A DNA stretch of 34,414 nt from JBBARC01 sp040400005. GTDB taxonomy: Bacteria > Pseudomonadota > Alphaproteobacteria > Acetobacterales > Acetobacteraceae. This document shows positions 13,554 through 22,438 of the stretch, one piece after another. The position numbers were made by a program, and so were the translations under genes. Under the pieces are notes generated by a model. That model made no database searches. It was given only the letters and a program-made list of their open reading frames with translations, and was not told where the DNA came from. How positions within the stretch are numbered: position 1 is the first letter of the stretch; each line of letters starts with the position of its first letter. Where the stretch lies: NCBI GenBank assembly GCA_040400005.1, contig JBBARC010000040.1:1-34414 (forward strand), given 5' to 3'.

Positions 13554-15008
13554 TTAGCCGACGCCGCGCACCACCGGAATATCAAGGTCTTTTATTTTCT
13601 TACGCAACGTATTGCGATTTAGCCCGAGCATTTCGGCGGCTTTGATTTGGTTGCCGCGGGTGGCATTTAGCGTAAGCCTAATCAGCGGGCGTTCGATTTC
13701 GGCGAGGAGTTGTTCGTAGAGATCGCCGGTGTCGTTTTCTGAGCGGCCGGCGAGCATTTGGCGGACGTGGCGTTCTACGGCGGAGGCGAGTTCGCCGGTT
13801 TCGCCGGGGGCAAAATTTAGGGGTAGGTCCAATTGTTCGGCGGGTTCGGTGAGTTCGGCGCGCATGATGTCGGCGGTGATGACATCGTGCGGGCTGAGGG
13901 CTGCCAGGCGGCGCATCAGGTTTTCGAGTTCGCGCACGTTGCCGGGCCAGCGGTAGGTGGCCATGGAATCGATCGCCCCTTGATCGAGGCTTTTGGACGG
14001 CAGGCCGGATTGGCGGGCGCGTTCCAAGAAATGCCTCGCGAGGACGGCAATATCTTCCACCCGTTCACGCAAGGGCGGCAGGCGGATGGGCACCACGTTG
14101 AGGCGGTAGTAGAGATCTTCGCGGAATTGGCCGGCGCGGATGGCTTGGCGCAGATCGCGGTGGGTGGCGGCGACGATGCGCACATTGGCGCGGATGGGCT
14201 GGCGGCCGCCGACGCTGGTGAATTCGCCTTCCTGCAATACGCGCAGCAGGCGGGTTTGCGCTTCTGGTGGCATATCGCCGATTTCGTCCAAGAACAGCGT
14301 GCCGCCGGCGGCTTGTTCGAAGCGGCCGAGGCTGCGCGAATGGGCGCCGGTAAAGGCGCCGCGTTCGTGGCCGAATAATTCGCTTTCGATCAGTTCGCGC
14401 GGAATGGCGGCCATGTTGACGGCAACGAAGGGGCCGGTGCGGCGTTTGCCGTAATCGTGTAAGGCGCGGGCGACCAATTCTTTGCCGGTGCCGCTTTCAC
14501 CGTTGACCATGACAGTAAGATCGGTTGTGGTGAGGCGGGCGATGGTGCGGTAGATATCTTGCATGGCCTGGCTGCGGCCGATGAGGGGCAGTTTTTCATC
14601 GGGCTCGCCGGGTTCGCCTTCGTGCGGCACAGTCAGTGTCGGCACCGCAAGGGCGCGTTCGACCACCGCCAAAAGTTCTTTAAGGTCAAACGGCTTTGGC
14701 AAATATTCAAAAGCGCCGCGTTGCGTTGCTTTTACCGCGGTTATTAACGTTGATTGCGCGCTCATGACGATCACCCGTAGGTCCGGGCGCACGCGTTTGA
14801 TGCGGGGCAAAAGTTCCAGCCCGTTATCATCGGGCATCACCACATCGGTGATGACCAGATCGCCTTCGCCATCTTCGACCCAGCGCCACAGGGTATTGGC
14901 GTGGGCGGTGGCGCGCACTTGGTAGCCGGCGCGGCCCAGGGCTTGGGTCAAGACCGTGCGGATCGACCGGTCATCATCGGCGATTAAAATGGTTGGGGGT
15001 GTTGGCAT
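13554..15008 (-). CDS. ntrC: Nitrogen regulation response regulator NtrC
   Basis: NtrC is the sigma-54 enhancer-binding activator of nitrogen-assimilation genes. The 484-residue product has a receiver domain (acidic cluster Asp11-13, phosphoacceptor Asp55, Lys105). The AAA+ domain carries Walker A GESGTGKE (170-177), the sigma-54 contact loop GAFTGA (217-222) and FLDEIGDMPPEAQTRLLRVLQ. A Fis-type helix-turn-helix closes the protein (NQIKAAEMLGLNRNTLRKKI). Its ATG overlaps the ntrB TAA as TAATG. In many alphaproteobacteria ntrY and ntrX follow; here the next locus is the hsd cassette. Confidence 0.97.
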   Translation of the reverse strand: MPTPPTILIADDDRSIRTVLTQALGRAGYQVRATAHANTLWRWVEDGEGDLVITDVVMPDDNGLELLPRIKRVRPDLRVIVMSAQSTLITAVKATQRGAFEYLPKPFDLKELLAVVERALAVPTLTVPHEGEPGEPDEKLPLIGRSQAMQDIYRTIARLTTTDLTVMVNGESGTGKELVARALHDYGKRRTGPFVAVNMAAIPRELIESELFGHERGAFTGAHSRSLGRFEQAAGGTLFLDEIGDMPPEAQTRLLRVLQEGEFTSVGGRQPIRANVRIVAATHRDLRQAIRAGQFREDLYYRLNVVPIRLPPLRERVEDIAVLARHFLERARQSGLPSKSLDQGAIDSMATYRWPGNVRELENLMRRLAALSPHDVITADIMRAELTEPAEQLDLPLNFAPGETGELASAVERHVRQMLAGRSENDTGDLYEQLLAEIERPLIRLTLNATRGNQIKAAEMLGLNRNTLRKKIKDLDIPVVRGVG

Positions 15009-16144
15009 TAGCGTGGCCCGAGCGTTGGCCCGTCCTCGCTGGCGACAGGCAGGTAGAGGCGGAATTCGGTTCGGCGGTAGCTGCTGTCGACTTCCATTAA
15101 TCCCCCGTGATCACCGATGACCTTGGCGGCCATTGCAAGACCGAGGCCAGTGCCGGCGGCCTTGGTGGTGACGAAGGGATCAAAGAGGGTTTCGCGGACC
15201 TCGTCGGCGATGCCGGGGCCGTTGTCGCGCACGGTGACCACCAGGGGTAATTGCACGCGGCGGGCCTGGCCGGGGACGGCGACGCGTAGGCCCGGCTGGT
15301 AGGCGGTGATCAGGGTAATTTCGCCCTCGCCGACCCCATCGGTGACCGCTTCGGCGGCGTTTTTGACCAGGTTTAATACGACTTGCACGAGCTGGTCGCG
15401 GTGGCCCCAGACGGGGGGGAGGGAGGGATCGTAGAGCTCGTTGATTTTGAGGTGGGCGGCGAAACCGCTGAGGGCTAGGCGGCGGACGTGTTCGAGCACG
15501 CGATGGATGTTGACGGCGGTGCGTTCCAGCGGTTTTTCGCCAAACATCTCCATACGGTCGACCAGGTCGCGGATACGGTCGGCTTCGTCGCGGATGAGGA
15601 TGGCGAGTTCGCGGTCGGCGGGGCCGACGGTGTTTTCGAGCAATTGGGCGGCGCCGCGGATGCCGGAGAGCGGGTTTTTGACCTCGTGGGCCAGCATGGC
15701 GGCCATGCCGGCGACTGAGCGGGCGGCACTTTTGAAGGTGAGCTGGCGATCGAGCGCGCGGGCGGCGGCGCCGTCTTCCAAGGTGAGCACAATGGCGCCG
15801 GGTTCTTCGGGTAAGGGGGCGCCGTGCACCGCGACGCCGTGGCGGGATAGGCGGGGGCTTTCCAGCGTTAGGCCGCGTTCTGAGATGGTGACGTCGTGGT
15901 CGCGGATATGGGCGAGAACGGCGAAGATCGGGCATTCGGGCGAGACCAGGTCGGCCAGGCTGATTTGGCGGAGTTGGGGGAGGGAGAGGCCAAAAAATTC
16001 TTCGGCGGCGGGGTTTGCCGCGCGAAAGCGGTTGTTTGCATCGAGCAGGACGCAAGCGATGGGGAGGGACGCCATCAGGGCCGCCGCATCGGGCGGGGTT
16101 TGCACCAGGGTGAGGGGGGAATGGGCGTGGTTGCGGGCGGTCAT
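15008..16144 (-). CDS. ntrB: Nitrogen regulation sensor histidine kinase NtrB
   Basis: NtrB phosphorylates or dephosphorylates NtrC according to the PII nitrogen signal. The 378-residue product starts with a PAS domain (SLPIACVLLDANNRFRAANPAAEEFFG). The HisKA helix has His153 in MLAHEVKNPLSGIRGAAQLLE. ATPase motifs are N box NLVKNAAEAV, G1 DNGPGIADE and G2 GTGLGLAMA. No membrane segment is evident, as expected for soluble NtrB. The ATG overlaps the dusB stop as ATGA and the stop overlaps ntrC, which makes dusB-ntrB-ntrC a tight operon, the classical nifR3-ntrB-ntrC order. Confidence 0.96.
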   Translation of the reverse strand: MTARNHAHSPLTLVQTPPDAAALMASLPIACVLLDANNRFRAANPAAEEFFGLSLPQLRQISLADLVSPECPIFAVLAHIRDHDVTISERGLTLESPRLSRHGVAVHGAPLPEEPGAIVLTLEDGAAARALDRQLTFKSAARSVAGMAAMLAHEVKNPLSGIRGAAQLLENTVGPADRELAILIRDEADRIRDLVDRMEMFGEKPLERTAVNIHRVLEHVRRLALSGFAAHLKINELYDPSLPPVWGHRDQLVQVVLNLVKNAAEAVTDGVGEGEITLITAYQPGLRVAVPGQARRVQLPLVVTVRDNGPGIADEVRETLFDPFVTTKAAGTGLGLAMAAKVIGDHGGLMEVDSSYRRTEFRLYLPVASEDGPTLGPR

Positions 16145-17178
16145 GCGGCTAACTGATCCTCGGGCAGAATATCGTGGGCGCGGACGGCGCCTTGGGCGAT
16201 CAGGGGATCGTAGAAATGGTCGATATGGGCGAGCACGGCGGCAACGCTATCGATGCGGGTGACGATGCCGCGGAATTCGGCGGACCCAGTGAGGCCGCGG
16301 GAGTACCAACTGACGTGTTTGCGGGCCAGGCGCAGGCCGGGTTCGGTGCCGAAATGGGACAGCATGTCGGCGTAGTGTTCGAGCAGGATGGCTTTTTGGG
16401 CGGCGAGGTCGGGGTCGGGCAGGCGGAGGCCGGTGCTTAAAAAATGGGCAATTTGGGCGGGGAACCAGGGGCGGCCGTAGCAGGCGCGGCCGACCATGAC
16501 GCCGTCGGCGCCGGAGCGGCGCAGGGCGTCGGCGGCGGCATCGAGGGAGGTTATGTCGCCGTTGGCGATGACGGGTAGGTTTGTGGCGGCTTTGACGGTT
16601 GCGATAAAATCCCAATCGGCGGTGCCGGTGTAGAATTGCTGGCGGGTGCGGCCGTGGATGGTGACCAGTTTAATGCCGCAGTTTTCGGCGATTTTGGCTA
16701 AGGCGGGGGCGTTGAGGGTGGTGTGGTCCCAGCCCATGCGCATTTTGAGGGTGACTGGCACGGGGACGGCGTTGACGGTTGCTTGCAGGATGCGGGCGGC
16801 GGCGAGTTCGTCGCGCATTAAGGCCGAGCCTGCTTGTTGGCCGACGGCGACTTTGCGCACTGGGCAGCCGAAGTTGATGTCGATGAGGTTGGCGCCTTGG
16901 CCTACCGCTATGCGGGCGGCTTCGGCCATGGCGGCGGGGTCGCAGCCGGCGAGTTGGATAGCGCGCGGGCCGGCGCCGGCGTCCATGGCGGCCATGCGCA
17001 TAGTGTTGCGGTTTTCGCGGACCATGGCCCAGGAGGCGATCATTTCTGACACCACCATGCCGGTGCCTAGGCGTTTGGCGAGGCGGCGGAAGGGCAGATC
17101 GGTGACGCCGGACATGGGGGCGAGCACCACCGGCACGTCGATGGTGACGCCCGGGCCCAGGGTGATGGGGGCGAGCAT
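16141..17178 (-). CDS. dusB: tRNA-dihydrouridine synthase B (NifR3-like)
   Basis: This flavoenzyme reduces uridine to dihydrouridine in tRNA using NADPH. From the ATG at 17178 the product has 345 residues. It starts with a flavin-binding TIM barrel (LAPMSGVTDLPFRRLAKRLG) and has the active-site Cys105 in INFGCPVRKV. The phosphate/FMN motifs are KMRMGWD, IHGRTRQQFYTG, NGDI and GVMVGRACYGRPW. The frame is open for 144 codons further upstream, but that part is Pro/Arg-rich and overlaps the start of ispDF on the other strand, so the short start is preferred. The nifR3-ntrB-ntrC link is conserved in alphaproteobacteria, though a functional tie is not proven. Confidence 0.94.
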   Translation of the reverse strand: MLAPITLGPGVTIDVPVVLAPMSGVTDLPFRRLAKRLGTGMVVSEMIASWAMVRENRNTMRMAAMDAGAGPRAIQLAGCDPAAMAEAARIAVGQGANLIDINFGCPVRKVAVGQQAGSALMRDELAAARILQATVNAVPVPVTLKMRMGWDHTTLNAPALAKIAENCGIKLVTIHGRTRQQFYTGTADWDFIATVKAATNLPVIANGDITSLDAAADALRRSGADGVMVGRACYGRPWFPAQIAHFLSTGLRLPDPDLAAQKAILLEHYADMLSHFGTEPGLRLARKHVSWYSRGLTGSAEFRGIVTRIDSVAAVLAHIDHFYDPLIAQGAVRAHDILPEDQLAA

Positions 17179-17339
17179 TTTAGGGTGCAAAACCGGTGCG
17201 GGGGGGAGAACTGCCCATGATTTAAGCACACTAGACCGGTTTCGTGTATGCTGCAACGCACAAGTCACAGGTGTTGCCAATCTACTGCCGCTAAAATGGC
17301 CACGTTGACGTGGGCTTGGGTTCGGGCGATGCGCTGGGG

Positions 17340-18473
17340 ATGAAAATAGCATCCATTTTGGTGGCCGGGGGCAGCGGCAAGCGCTTTGGCGGTGATCTGG
17401 CCAAACAGTTTTGCCAGATTGCCGGGCGGCCGGTGATTGCCTGGGCGGCGGCGGCGTTGGCGCGCGAGGCCACGCTGCTGCAGCCGGTGGGGGATGCGGC
17501 GCTGATTGGGCCGGCGTTGGCTGGTATTGCGCATCTGCCGGTGGTGGCCGGCGGTGCGACGCGGCAGGACAGCGTGCGGCTGGGGTTGCAGGCCATAGCA
17601 CGGCACGCACCCGATATTGTGCTGGTGCATGATGCGGCGCGGCCGTTTATTCCGCCGGGCACGATCGCGGCGCTGGTGGCGGCGCTGCACACCCATGCCG
17701 GGGCTATTCCGGCGGTGGCGGTGGCGGATACGCTGAAACGGGGTGCCAATGGGGTGATTACGGCGACGGTTGCGCGCGAGAATTTGTACCGGGCGCAAAC
17801 CCCGCAGGCGTTTTTGTATCCGGCGCTGCTGGCCTTGCATGAAGCGGCAAGCGTTGCGGCGGCCACCGACGATGCCGCCCTGATCGAGGCTGCCGGCATG
17901 CGTGTGGCGCTGGTGGCGGGGAGCGAAAACAACATCAAAATCACCTGGCCCGAGGATATTTTACGGATGGAGGCTGTGTTGATGCCGCGGTTAATCCCCC
18001 GTGTTGGCACTGGGTACGATGTGCATGCGATTTGCGCCGATCGGGCCATGGTGTTGTGTGGCATTACCGTGCCGTGCGAATTTGGCTTGGCTGGGCATTC
18101 CGATGCCGATGTCGGTATCCATGCGCTGTGCGACGCGATTTACGGGGCGCTGGCCGAGGGTGATATTGGCCGCCATTTCCCGCCTAGCGAGGCGACCTGG
18201 AAAGATGCCGATAGCGCGCGGTTTTTGCGCCACGCGGCATCGCGCATCGCCGCCCGCGGCGGGGTTTTGGCCAATGTGGATGTGACGCTAATCTGCGAGC
18301 AGCCCAAAATTGGGCCGCACGCGGGGGCGATGATGGCGCGGCTGGCTGACGTGTTGGGGGTGGGGGTGGAGTTGGTGTCGGTTAAAGCCACCACCAGCGA
18401 GCGGCTGGGGTTTACCGGGCGGGGTGAGGGCATTGCGGCGCAAGCCAGTGTTTGTATTTTGGTGCCGGGGTAG
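17340..18473 (+). CDS. ispDF: Bifunctional IspD/IspF (MEP isoprenoid pathway)
   Basis: It catalyses two non-consecutive steps of the non-mevalonate pathway: MEP cytidylyltransferase (IspD) and 2-C-methyl-D-erythritol 2,4-cyclodiphosphate synthase (IspF). The 377-residue product has the IspD half first (VAGGSGKRFGGDLAKQF at about 8-24, RQDSVRLGLQA, VLVHDAARPF, ITWPEDI). The IspF half runs from about 216, with metal-binding GYDVHA (Asp227, His229), GHSDAD (His253), EGDIGRHFPPS and KATTSERLGFTGRGEGI. Such fusions are typical of alphaproteobacteria. The ATG at 17340 follows CTGGGG; a GTG at 17310 would add ten unlikely residues. It is divergent from dusB, and the 161-bp gap has no clear promoter that I could call. 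Confidence 0.96.
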   Translation: MKIASILVAGGSGKRFGGDLAKQFCQIAGRPVIAWAAAALAREATLLQPVGDAALIGPALAGIAHLPVVAGGATRQDSVRLGLQAIARHAPDIVLVHDAARPFIPPGTIAALVAALHTHAGAIPAVAVADTLKRGANGVITATVARENLYRAQTPQAFLYPALLALHEAASVAAATDDAALIEAAGMRVALVAGSENNIKITWPEDILRMEAVLMPRLIPRVGTGYDVHAICADRAMVLCGITVPCEFGLAGHSDADVGIHALCDAIYGALAEGDIGRHFPPSEATWKDADSARFLRHAASRIAARGGVLANVDVTLICEQPKIGPHAGAMMARLADVLGVGVELVSVKATTSERLGFTGRGEGIAAQASVCILVPG

Positions 18474-18540
18474 GTTCTTAACGGGAACAGGGCCGCCCCC
18501 CATTGGACCCGCACCCGCAACCGTGTTAGCGAAACGGACC

Positions 18541-18993
18541 ATGGCGATCCCTCTGATTGTTATCCTCAACGGCCCTAACCTGAACCTGCTCGGCACCCGC
18601 GAGCCGGGTTTGTATGGTGCCGCGACGATCGACGACCTCGAAGCCGGTTGCCAGGAAACTGCAGAAGCCCTTGGCATTGCAGTAGATTTTCGCCAAACTA
18701 ACCACGAAGGCGAACTGATCACCTGGGTGCAGGAATGCCGCGCGCGTGCCCGTGGCATTGTGATTAACCCCGGCGGCTATTCGCACACGTCGATCGCCTT
18801 AATGGATGCGCTGCTGGCGGTGGAATTGCCGGTGGTGGAAGTGCATTTAACCAATATTCATGCCCGCGAGGAATTCCGCCGGCACTCCTATGTTTCCCGC
18901 GTTGCCAATGGGGTGATTTGCGGGCTTGGCATACGCGGGTACCGGCTGGCACTGATGGCGCTGGCTGACATGCTGCTGGACGAGGACCAATGA
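18541..18993 (+). CDS. aroQ: 3-dehydroquinate dehydratase, type II
   Basis: It dehydrates 3-dehydroquinate to 3-dehydroshikimate in aromatic amino acid synthesis. The 150-residue product fits the type II (AroQ) family: ILNGPNLNLLGTREPGLYG with catalytic Arg20 and Tyr25, INPGGYSHTS with Asn76 and His82, and EVHLTNIHAREEFRRHS with substrate-binding His102. The ATG at 18541 starts the conserved N-terminal strand. The stop overlaps accB as ATGA, the common aroQ-accB-accC order. Confidence 0.96.
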   Translation: MAIPLIVILNGPNLNLLGTREPGLYGAATIDDLEAGCQETAEALGIAVDFRQTNHEGELITWVQECRARARGIVINPGGYSHTSIALMDALLAVELPVVEVHLTNIHAREEFRRHSYVSRVANGVICGLGIRGYRLALMALADMLLDEDQ

Positions 18994-19445
18994 CATCTTT
19001 GCCGTTTGACGCAGCCGCGATCCGGGCCCTGGCCGACATATTGGTCGAGACCGGGCTGACCGAAATCGAGATTTCGGAAAAAGATAGCCGCATACGCGTG
19101 GTGCGCGCGCCGGCCGTGGTGCATGCGGCCGTTGCGGCAGCACCCGTGGCAGTGGCGCATACAGCACCGGTGGCGGCCGCCCCTGTTGCGGTGGAGGATC
19201 TGGCCACCCACCCCGGTGCGGTAACCAGCCCGATGGTGGGGGTTGCCTATCTTTCGCCCGAACCCGGCCAGCCGATGTTTGTGAGCGTCGGCCAGGTGGT
19301 AACGGCCGGCCAAACCGTGCTGCTGATCGAGGCGATGAAAACCTTTAACCAGATCAAAGCGCCGCGTGCCGGCACGGTGACGCGCGTGCTGATCGGATCG
19401 GGCGTGCCGGTGGAATACGGCGAAGTGCTGATGGTGATTGAATGA
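18990..19445 (+). CDS. accB: Acetyl-CoA carboxylase biotin carboxyl carrier protein
   Basis: AccB carries the biotin that shuttles CO2 from biotin carboxylase to carboxyltransferase in the first step of fatty acid synthesis. The 151-residue product has an N-terminal part (IRALADILVETGLTEIEIS), an Ala/Val/Pro-rich flexible linker (about 40-70) and a C-terminal biotinyl domain. The domain carries EAMKTFNQIKAP, with biotinylation site Lys117, and ends in YGEVLMVIE. The ATG overlaps the aroQ stop as ATGA. Confidence 0.96.
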   Translation: MTSLPFDAAAIRALADILVETGLTEIEISEKDSRIRVVRAPAVVHAAVAAAPVAVAHTAPVAAAPVAVEDLATHPGAVTSPMVGVAYLSPEPGQPMFVSVGQVVTAGQTVLLIEAMKTFNQIKAPRAGTVTRVLIGSGVPVEYGEVLMVIE

Positions 19446-19485
19446 TCAGGGCGGCCAGCATGGTGCGCGTGGGCGTGGCGCGCTG

Positions 19486-20835
19486 ATGTTTCGCAAAATT
19501 CTGATCGCCAATCGCGGCGAAATTGCCCTGCGCGTGCAGCGGGCCTGCCGCGAGCTGGGAATTCCGACCGTTGCCGTGCATTCCACTGCCGATTCGGATG
19601 CCATGCACGTGCGCCTGGCCGATGAAAGCGTGTGCATTGGCCCGCCGGCGGCGCGCGATAGTTACCTGAATGTGGCGGCCATTTTGTCGGCCTGCGCGGT
19701 AACCGGCGCCGATGCCATTCACCCTGGTTATGGGTTTTTATCGGAAAATGCCAATTTTGCCGAAATGGTGGAAGCCCACGGGCTGACCTTTATTGGCCCG
19801 ACTTCGGCCCATATTCGCGAAATGGGCGATAAGATCGCCGCCAAAAATGCCATGCGCCGCCTAGGCGTGCCGCTGGTGCCGGGATCGGATGGGGCGCTGC
19901 CCGATTTGGCCACGGCGCGCGAAGTGGCCGCAAAAATTGGCTACCCGGTGCTGATTAAAGCTGCCGCTGGCGGCGGCGGGCGCGGCATGAAAGTGGCGCC
20001 CACGGCGGATGATTTGGAAGAAGCCTGGCAGGTGGCGCGCACCGAAGCGCGCACCGCTTTTGGCAACGATGAAGTGTATTTGGAAAAATACCTCGATCGG
20101 CCGCGCCACATAGAATTGCAAATGCTGGCCGATAACCACGGCCATGTGGTGCATTTGGGCGAACGCGATTGCAGCCTGCAGCGGCGCCACCAAAAATTAC
20201 TGGAAGAAGCCGGATCACCCGCGTTAACCCCCGCCGAGCGCGAGGCGATTGGCGCCACTGCCACTGCCGCCCTGAAAGAACTGGGCTACCGCAATGCCGG
20301 CACGCTGGAGTTTTTATACCAGGACGGGCAGTTTTGCTTTATTGAAATGAACACCCGCCTGCAGGTGGAACACCCGATTACCGAAATGATCACCGGGCTG
20401 GATTTGGTGCGCGAGCAAATTCGTATCGCCGCCGGTGAAAAGCTGGGTTACACCCAAGAAGACATCGTATTCAACGGCCACGCTATAGAATGCCGGGTGA
20501 ACGCCGAAGACCCCGACACATTCATGCCAACCCCCGGCAAGGTGCAGCTATTTCATGCCCCCGGCGGTTTGGGTGTGCGGGTCGATTCAGCCCTTTACGC
20601 GGGCTACGTGGTGCCGCCTTATTACGACAGCATGATCGCCAAGCTGATTGTGCACGCGCCAACCCGCGCCCAAGCGATTGCCCGCATGCGCCGCGCGCTG
20701 GATGAATTCGCCGTGCTGGGCATTAAAACCACCCTGCCCCTGCACCAGCGCATTATGGAAGACCCGACGTTCCAATCGGGCGAGTATAACATCCATTGGC
20801 TCGAGCGCTTTGTCGCGGAGCATGGTGGGCACTAG
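19486..20835 (+). CDS. accC: Acetyl-CoA carboxylase biotin carboxylase subunit
   Basis: AccC carboxylates the biotin on AccB using ATP and bicarbonate. The 449-residue product begins MFRKILIANRGEIALRVQRA and has PGYGFLSENANFAE. The ATP-grasp loop is AAAGGGGRGMKV, followed by LGERDCSLQRRHQKLLEEAGSP and the catalytic FIEMNTRLQVEHPITEMITG. Length is typical. The ATG at 19486, 40 bases after accB, is chosen because the conserved N-terminus starts there. A palindromic repeat that may terminate the aroQ-accB-accC transcript begins two bases after the stop. Confidence 0.97.
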   Translation: MFRKILIANRGEIALRVQRACRELGIPTVAVHSTADSDAMHVRLADESVCIGPPAARDSYLNVAAILSACAVTGADAIHPGYGFLSENANFAEMVEAHGLTFIGPTSAHIREMGDKIAAKNAMRRLGVPLVPGSDGALPDLATAREVAAKIGYPVLIKAAAGGGGRGMKVAPTADDLEEAWQVARTEARTAFGNDEVYLEKYLDRPRHIELQMLADNHGHVVHLGERDCSLQRRHQKLLEEAGSPALTPAEREAIGATATAALKELGYRNAGTLEFLYQDGQFCFIEMNTRLQVEHPITEMITGLDLVREQIRIAAGEKLGYTQEDIVFNGHAIECRVNAEDPDTFMPTPGKVQLFHAPGGLGVRVDSALYAGYVVPPYYDSMIAKLIVHAPTRAQAIARMRRALDEFAVLGIKTTLPLHQRIMEDPTFQSGEYNIHWLERFVAEHGGH

Positions 20836-20836
20836 G

Positions 20837-20977
20837 GTAAGGATTCTTCTTTTTCTGAAGAAAAAGAAGCAAAAAGACTTTTATGACGCTGGGCCTGGGG
20901 CAACCAAGCCACCGAGACCTCCGAACCAACATCATAAAAGTCTTTTGCTTCTTTTCTTCAGAAAAGAAGTTTCTTAC
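20837..20977. repeat. Complete dispersed T-rich palindromic repeat (accC 3' side)
   Basis: This 141-bp element starts GTAAG and ends CTTAC. Each arm holds its own hairpin (left CTTCTTTTTC-TGAA-GAAAAAGAAG) followed or preceded by CAAAAAGACTTTTATGA or its complement. The arms are inverted copies around a core of about 45 bases that is edged by GCTGG and CCAAC. The core is homologous, in reverse orientation, to that of the copy at 25681-26025. Its position right after accC and before the next promoter region fits a transcription barrier. Confidence 0.8.
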
Positions 20978-21016
20978 CTGTCTTTTCCTTACACATAACT
21001 CCGGAGACCTACCCCG

Positions 21017-22438
21017 ATGGCAAGCACTGTGAAAAGCGGCGAGTGGTTTGGGCATCCGCGGGGGTTGGCCATTTTATTTGGCACGGAGATGTGGGAGCGG
21101 TTTTGTTATTACGGTATGCGGGCGTTGTTGACGCTGTATATGGTGAAGTTTCTGTTTATTGGTGCAACGCCCGATACGGTTATGGGCTATCACGCGATAA
21201 AATCGGTGATGGAAGCGCTCAATGGTGCGCTCGACCCGCAGCAATTGGCATCGCTGATTTATGGCCTGTTTACCGGGCTGGTCTATTTGACACCGATTAT
21301 TGGCGGCGCAATTGCGGATAATTTTGTGGGCCAGCGCAGTGCTGTGATTATCGGCGGGCTGACCATGGCGGCGGGGGAATTTTTACTCACCGTGCCTAGC
21401 CTGTTTTTTATTGGCCTGCTGGTGTTGATGGTGGGCAATGGATTTTTTAAGCCCAACATCTCAACACAAGTTGGCGGGTTATACCGGCCGGGCGACCCGC
21501 GCATTGATCGGGCGTTTTCGGTGTTTTACGTCGGCATCAATTTGGGTGCTTTACTGGCGCCGGTGATCACTGGGCGTTTGGGCATTGCCGATGCCGGGGC
21601 GCCACCAACCTGGCATTGGGGGTTTGCCGCCGCCGGTGTTGGTATGTTGCTGGCACTGGTGATTTATGTGTGGGGCCAACGTTATTTGCCGCCTGATGTG
21701 CGCGAACGCCGGCGTTCGGCGGTGGTGGTATCGGGTGCCCCTGCGGCAAAGCTTACCAGCAGTGATTGGCGGGCGATTTTTGCGCTGATGTTTGTAGCCA
21801 TCCTCAATATGTTTTTTTGGGGCTGCTACGAACAGCAGGGCATTACCATTGCCCTGATGGCTGCTGATAATTCGGATTTGTCGCTGCCGTTTTTTAGGTT
21901 TAACCCGGCCGATGTGCAGGCGTTTAATCCGTTCTTTATTTTCGCGCTGACGCCGGTGATTGTGGCGTTGTGGGGCCGCCAATCGGCCAAGGGATCGGAA
22001 CCCGCATCAATTAATAAAATGGCGCTGGGCTGCCTGCTGAATGCACTGGGCTTTGCTGTGTTGATTATCCCTGGCGGGCAGATTGATCATGGCGCCAAGG
22101 TGAGTGTGCTGTGGCTGATAGGCAGTATTTGCCTGATGACGATCGGCGAATTGTATTTATCGCCGGTGGCATTGGCGCTGTTTAACAAGGCGGCACCGGC
22201 CAAGGTGGCATCGTTGATGATGGCGGTGTGTTTTCTGTCGAATTTTGGCGGGAATAGTCTAGCCGGTTACCTGGGTAAATTCTGGGGAACCATGCCTAAG
22301 GCCGAATTTTTCACCATGATCGCGGTGATTTCCGCCTTTGCCGGCGTTGCCATTGCGCTGGTTGGCCGGGTGCTTATTCCCATTTTGCGCGAGCGGGAAA
22401 AATCAACTCTTGCCACTGTTGCTGCTTTCGAGCCGTGA
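21017..22438 (+). CDS. POT/PTR family proton-dependent peptide transporter
   Basis: A major-facilitator membrane protein that imports di- and tripeptides with protons. The 473-residue product carries the family's E-x2-ERF-x-YY motif in TEMWERFCYYGMRALLTLYM (TM1). It also has PIIGGAIADNFVGQRSAVIIGG after TM2, GNGFFKPNISTQVGGLY, and FSVFYVGINLGALLAPVITG, which is the PTR2 signature. About 12-14 hydrophobic segments are visible. CGGAG about 12 bases upstream of the ATG can serve as ribosome site. Its 3' end overlaps the convergent SulP gene by 36 bases. Substrate preference cannot be read from sequence. Confidence 0.93.
   Translation: MASTVKSGEWFGHPRGLAILFGTEMWERFCYYGMRALLTLYMVKFLFIGATPDTVMGYHAIKSVMEALNGALDPQQLASLIYGLFTGLVYLTPIIGGAIADNFVGQRSAVIIGGLTMAAGEFLLTVPSLFFIGLLVLMVGNGFFKPNISTQVGGLYRPGDPRIDRAFSVFYVGINLGALLAPVITGRLGIADAGAPPTWHWGFAAAGVGMLLALVIYVWGQRYLPPDVRERRRSAVVVSGAPAAKLTSSDWRAIFALMFVAILNMFFWGCYEQQGITIALMAADNSDLSLPFFRFNPADVQAFNPFFIFALTPVIVALWGRQSAKGSEPASINKMALGCLLNALGFAVLIIPGGQIDHGAKVSVLWLIGSICLMTIGELYLSPVALALFNKAAPAKVASLMMAVCFLSNFGGNSLAGYLGKFWGTMPKAEFFTMIAVISAFAGVAIALVGRVLIPILREREKSTLATVAAFEP

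Noticed and set aside
15441..16262. 273-codon open frame antisense to ntrB
   Set aside because: It is Ser/Arg/Ala-rich and antisense to a canonical histidine kinase.
17179..17610. N-terminal extension of DusB
   Set aside because: The 144 extra codons are Pro/Arg-rich and lie opposite ispDF; the conserved domain starts at the ATG at 17178.
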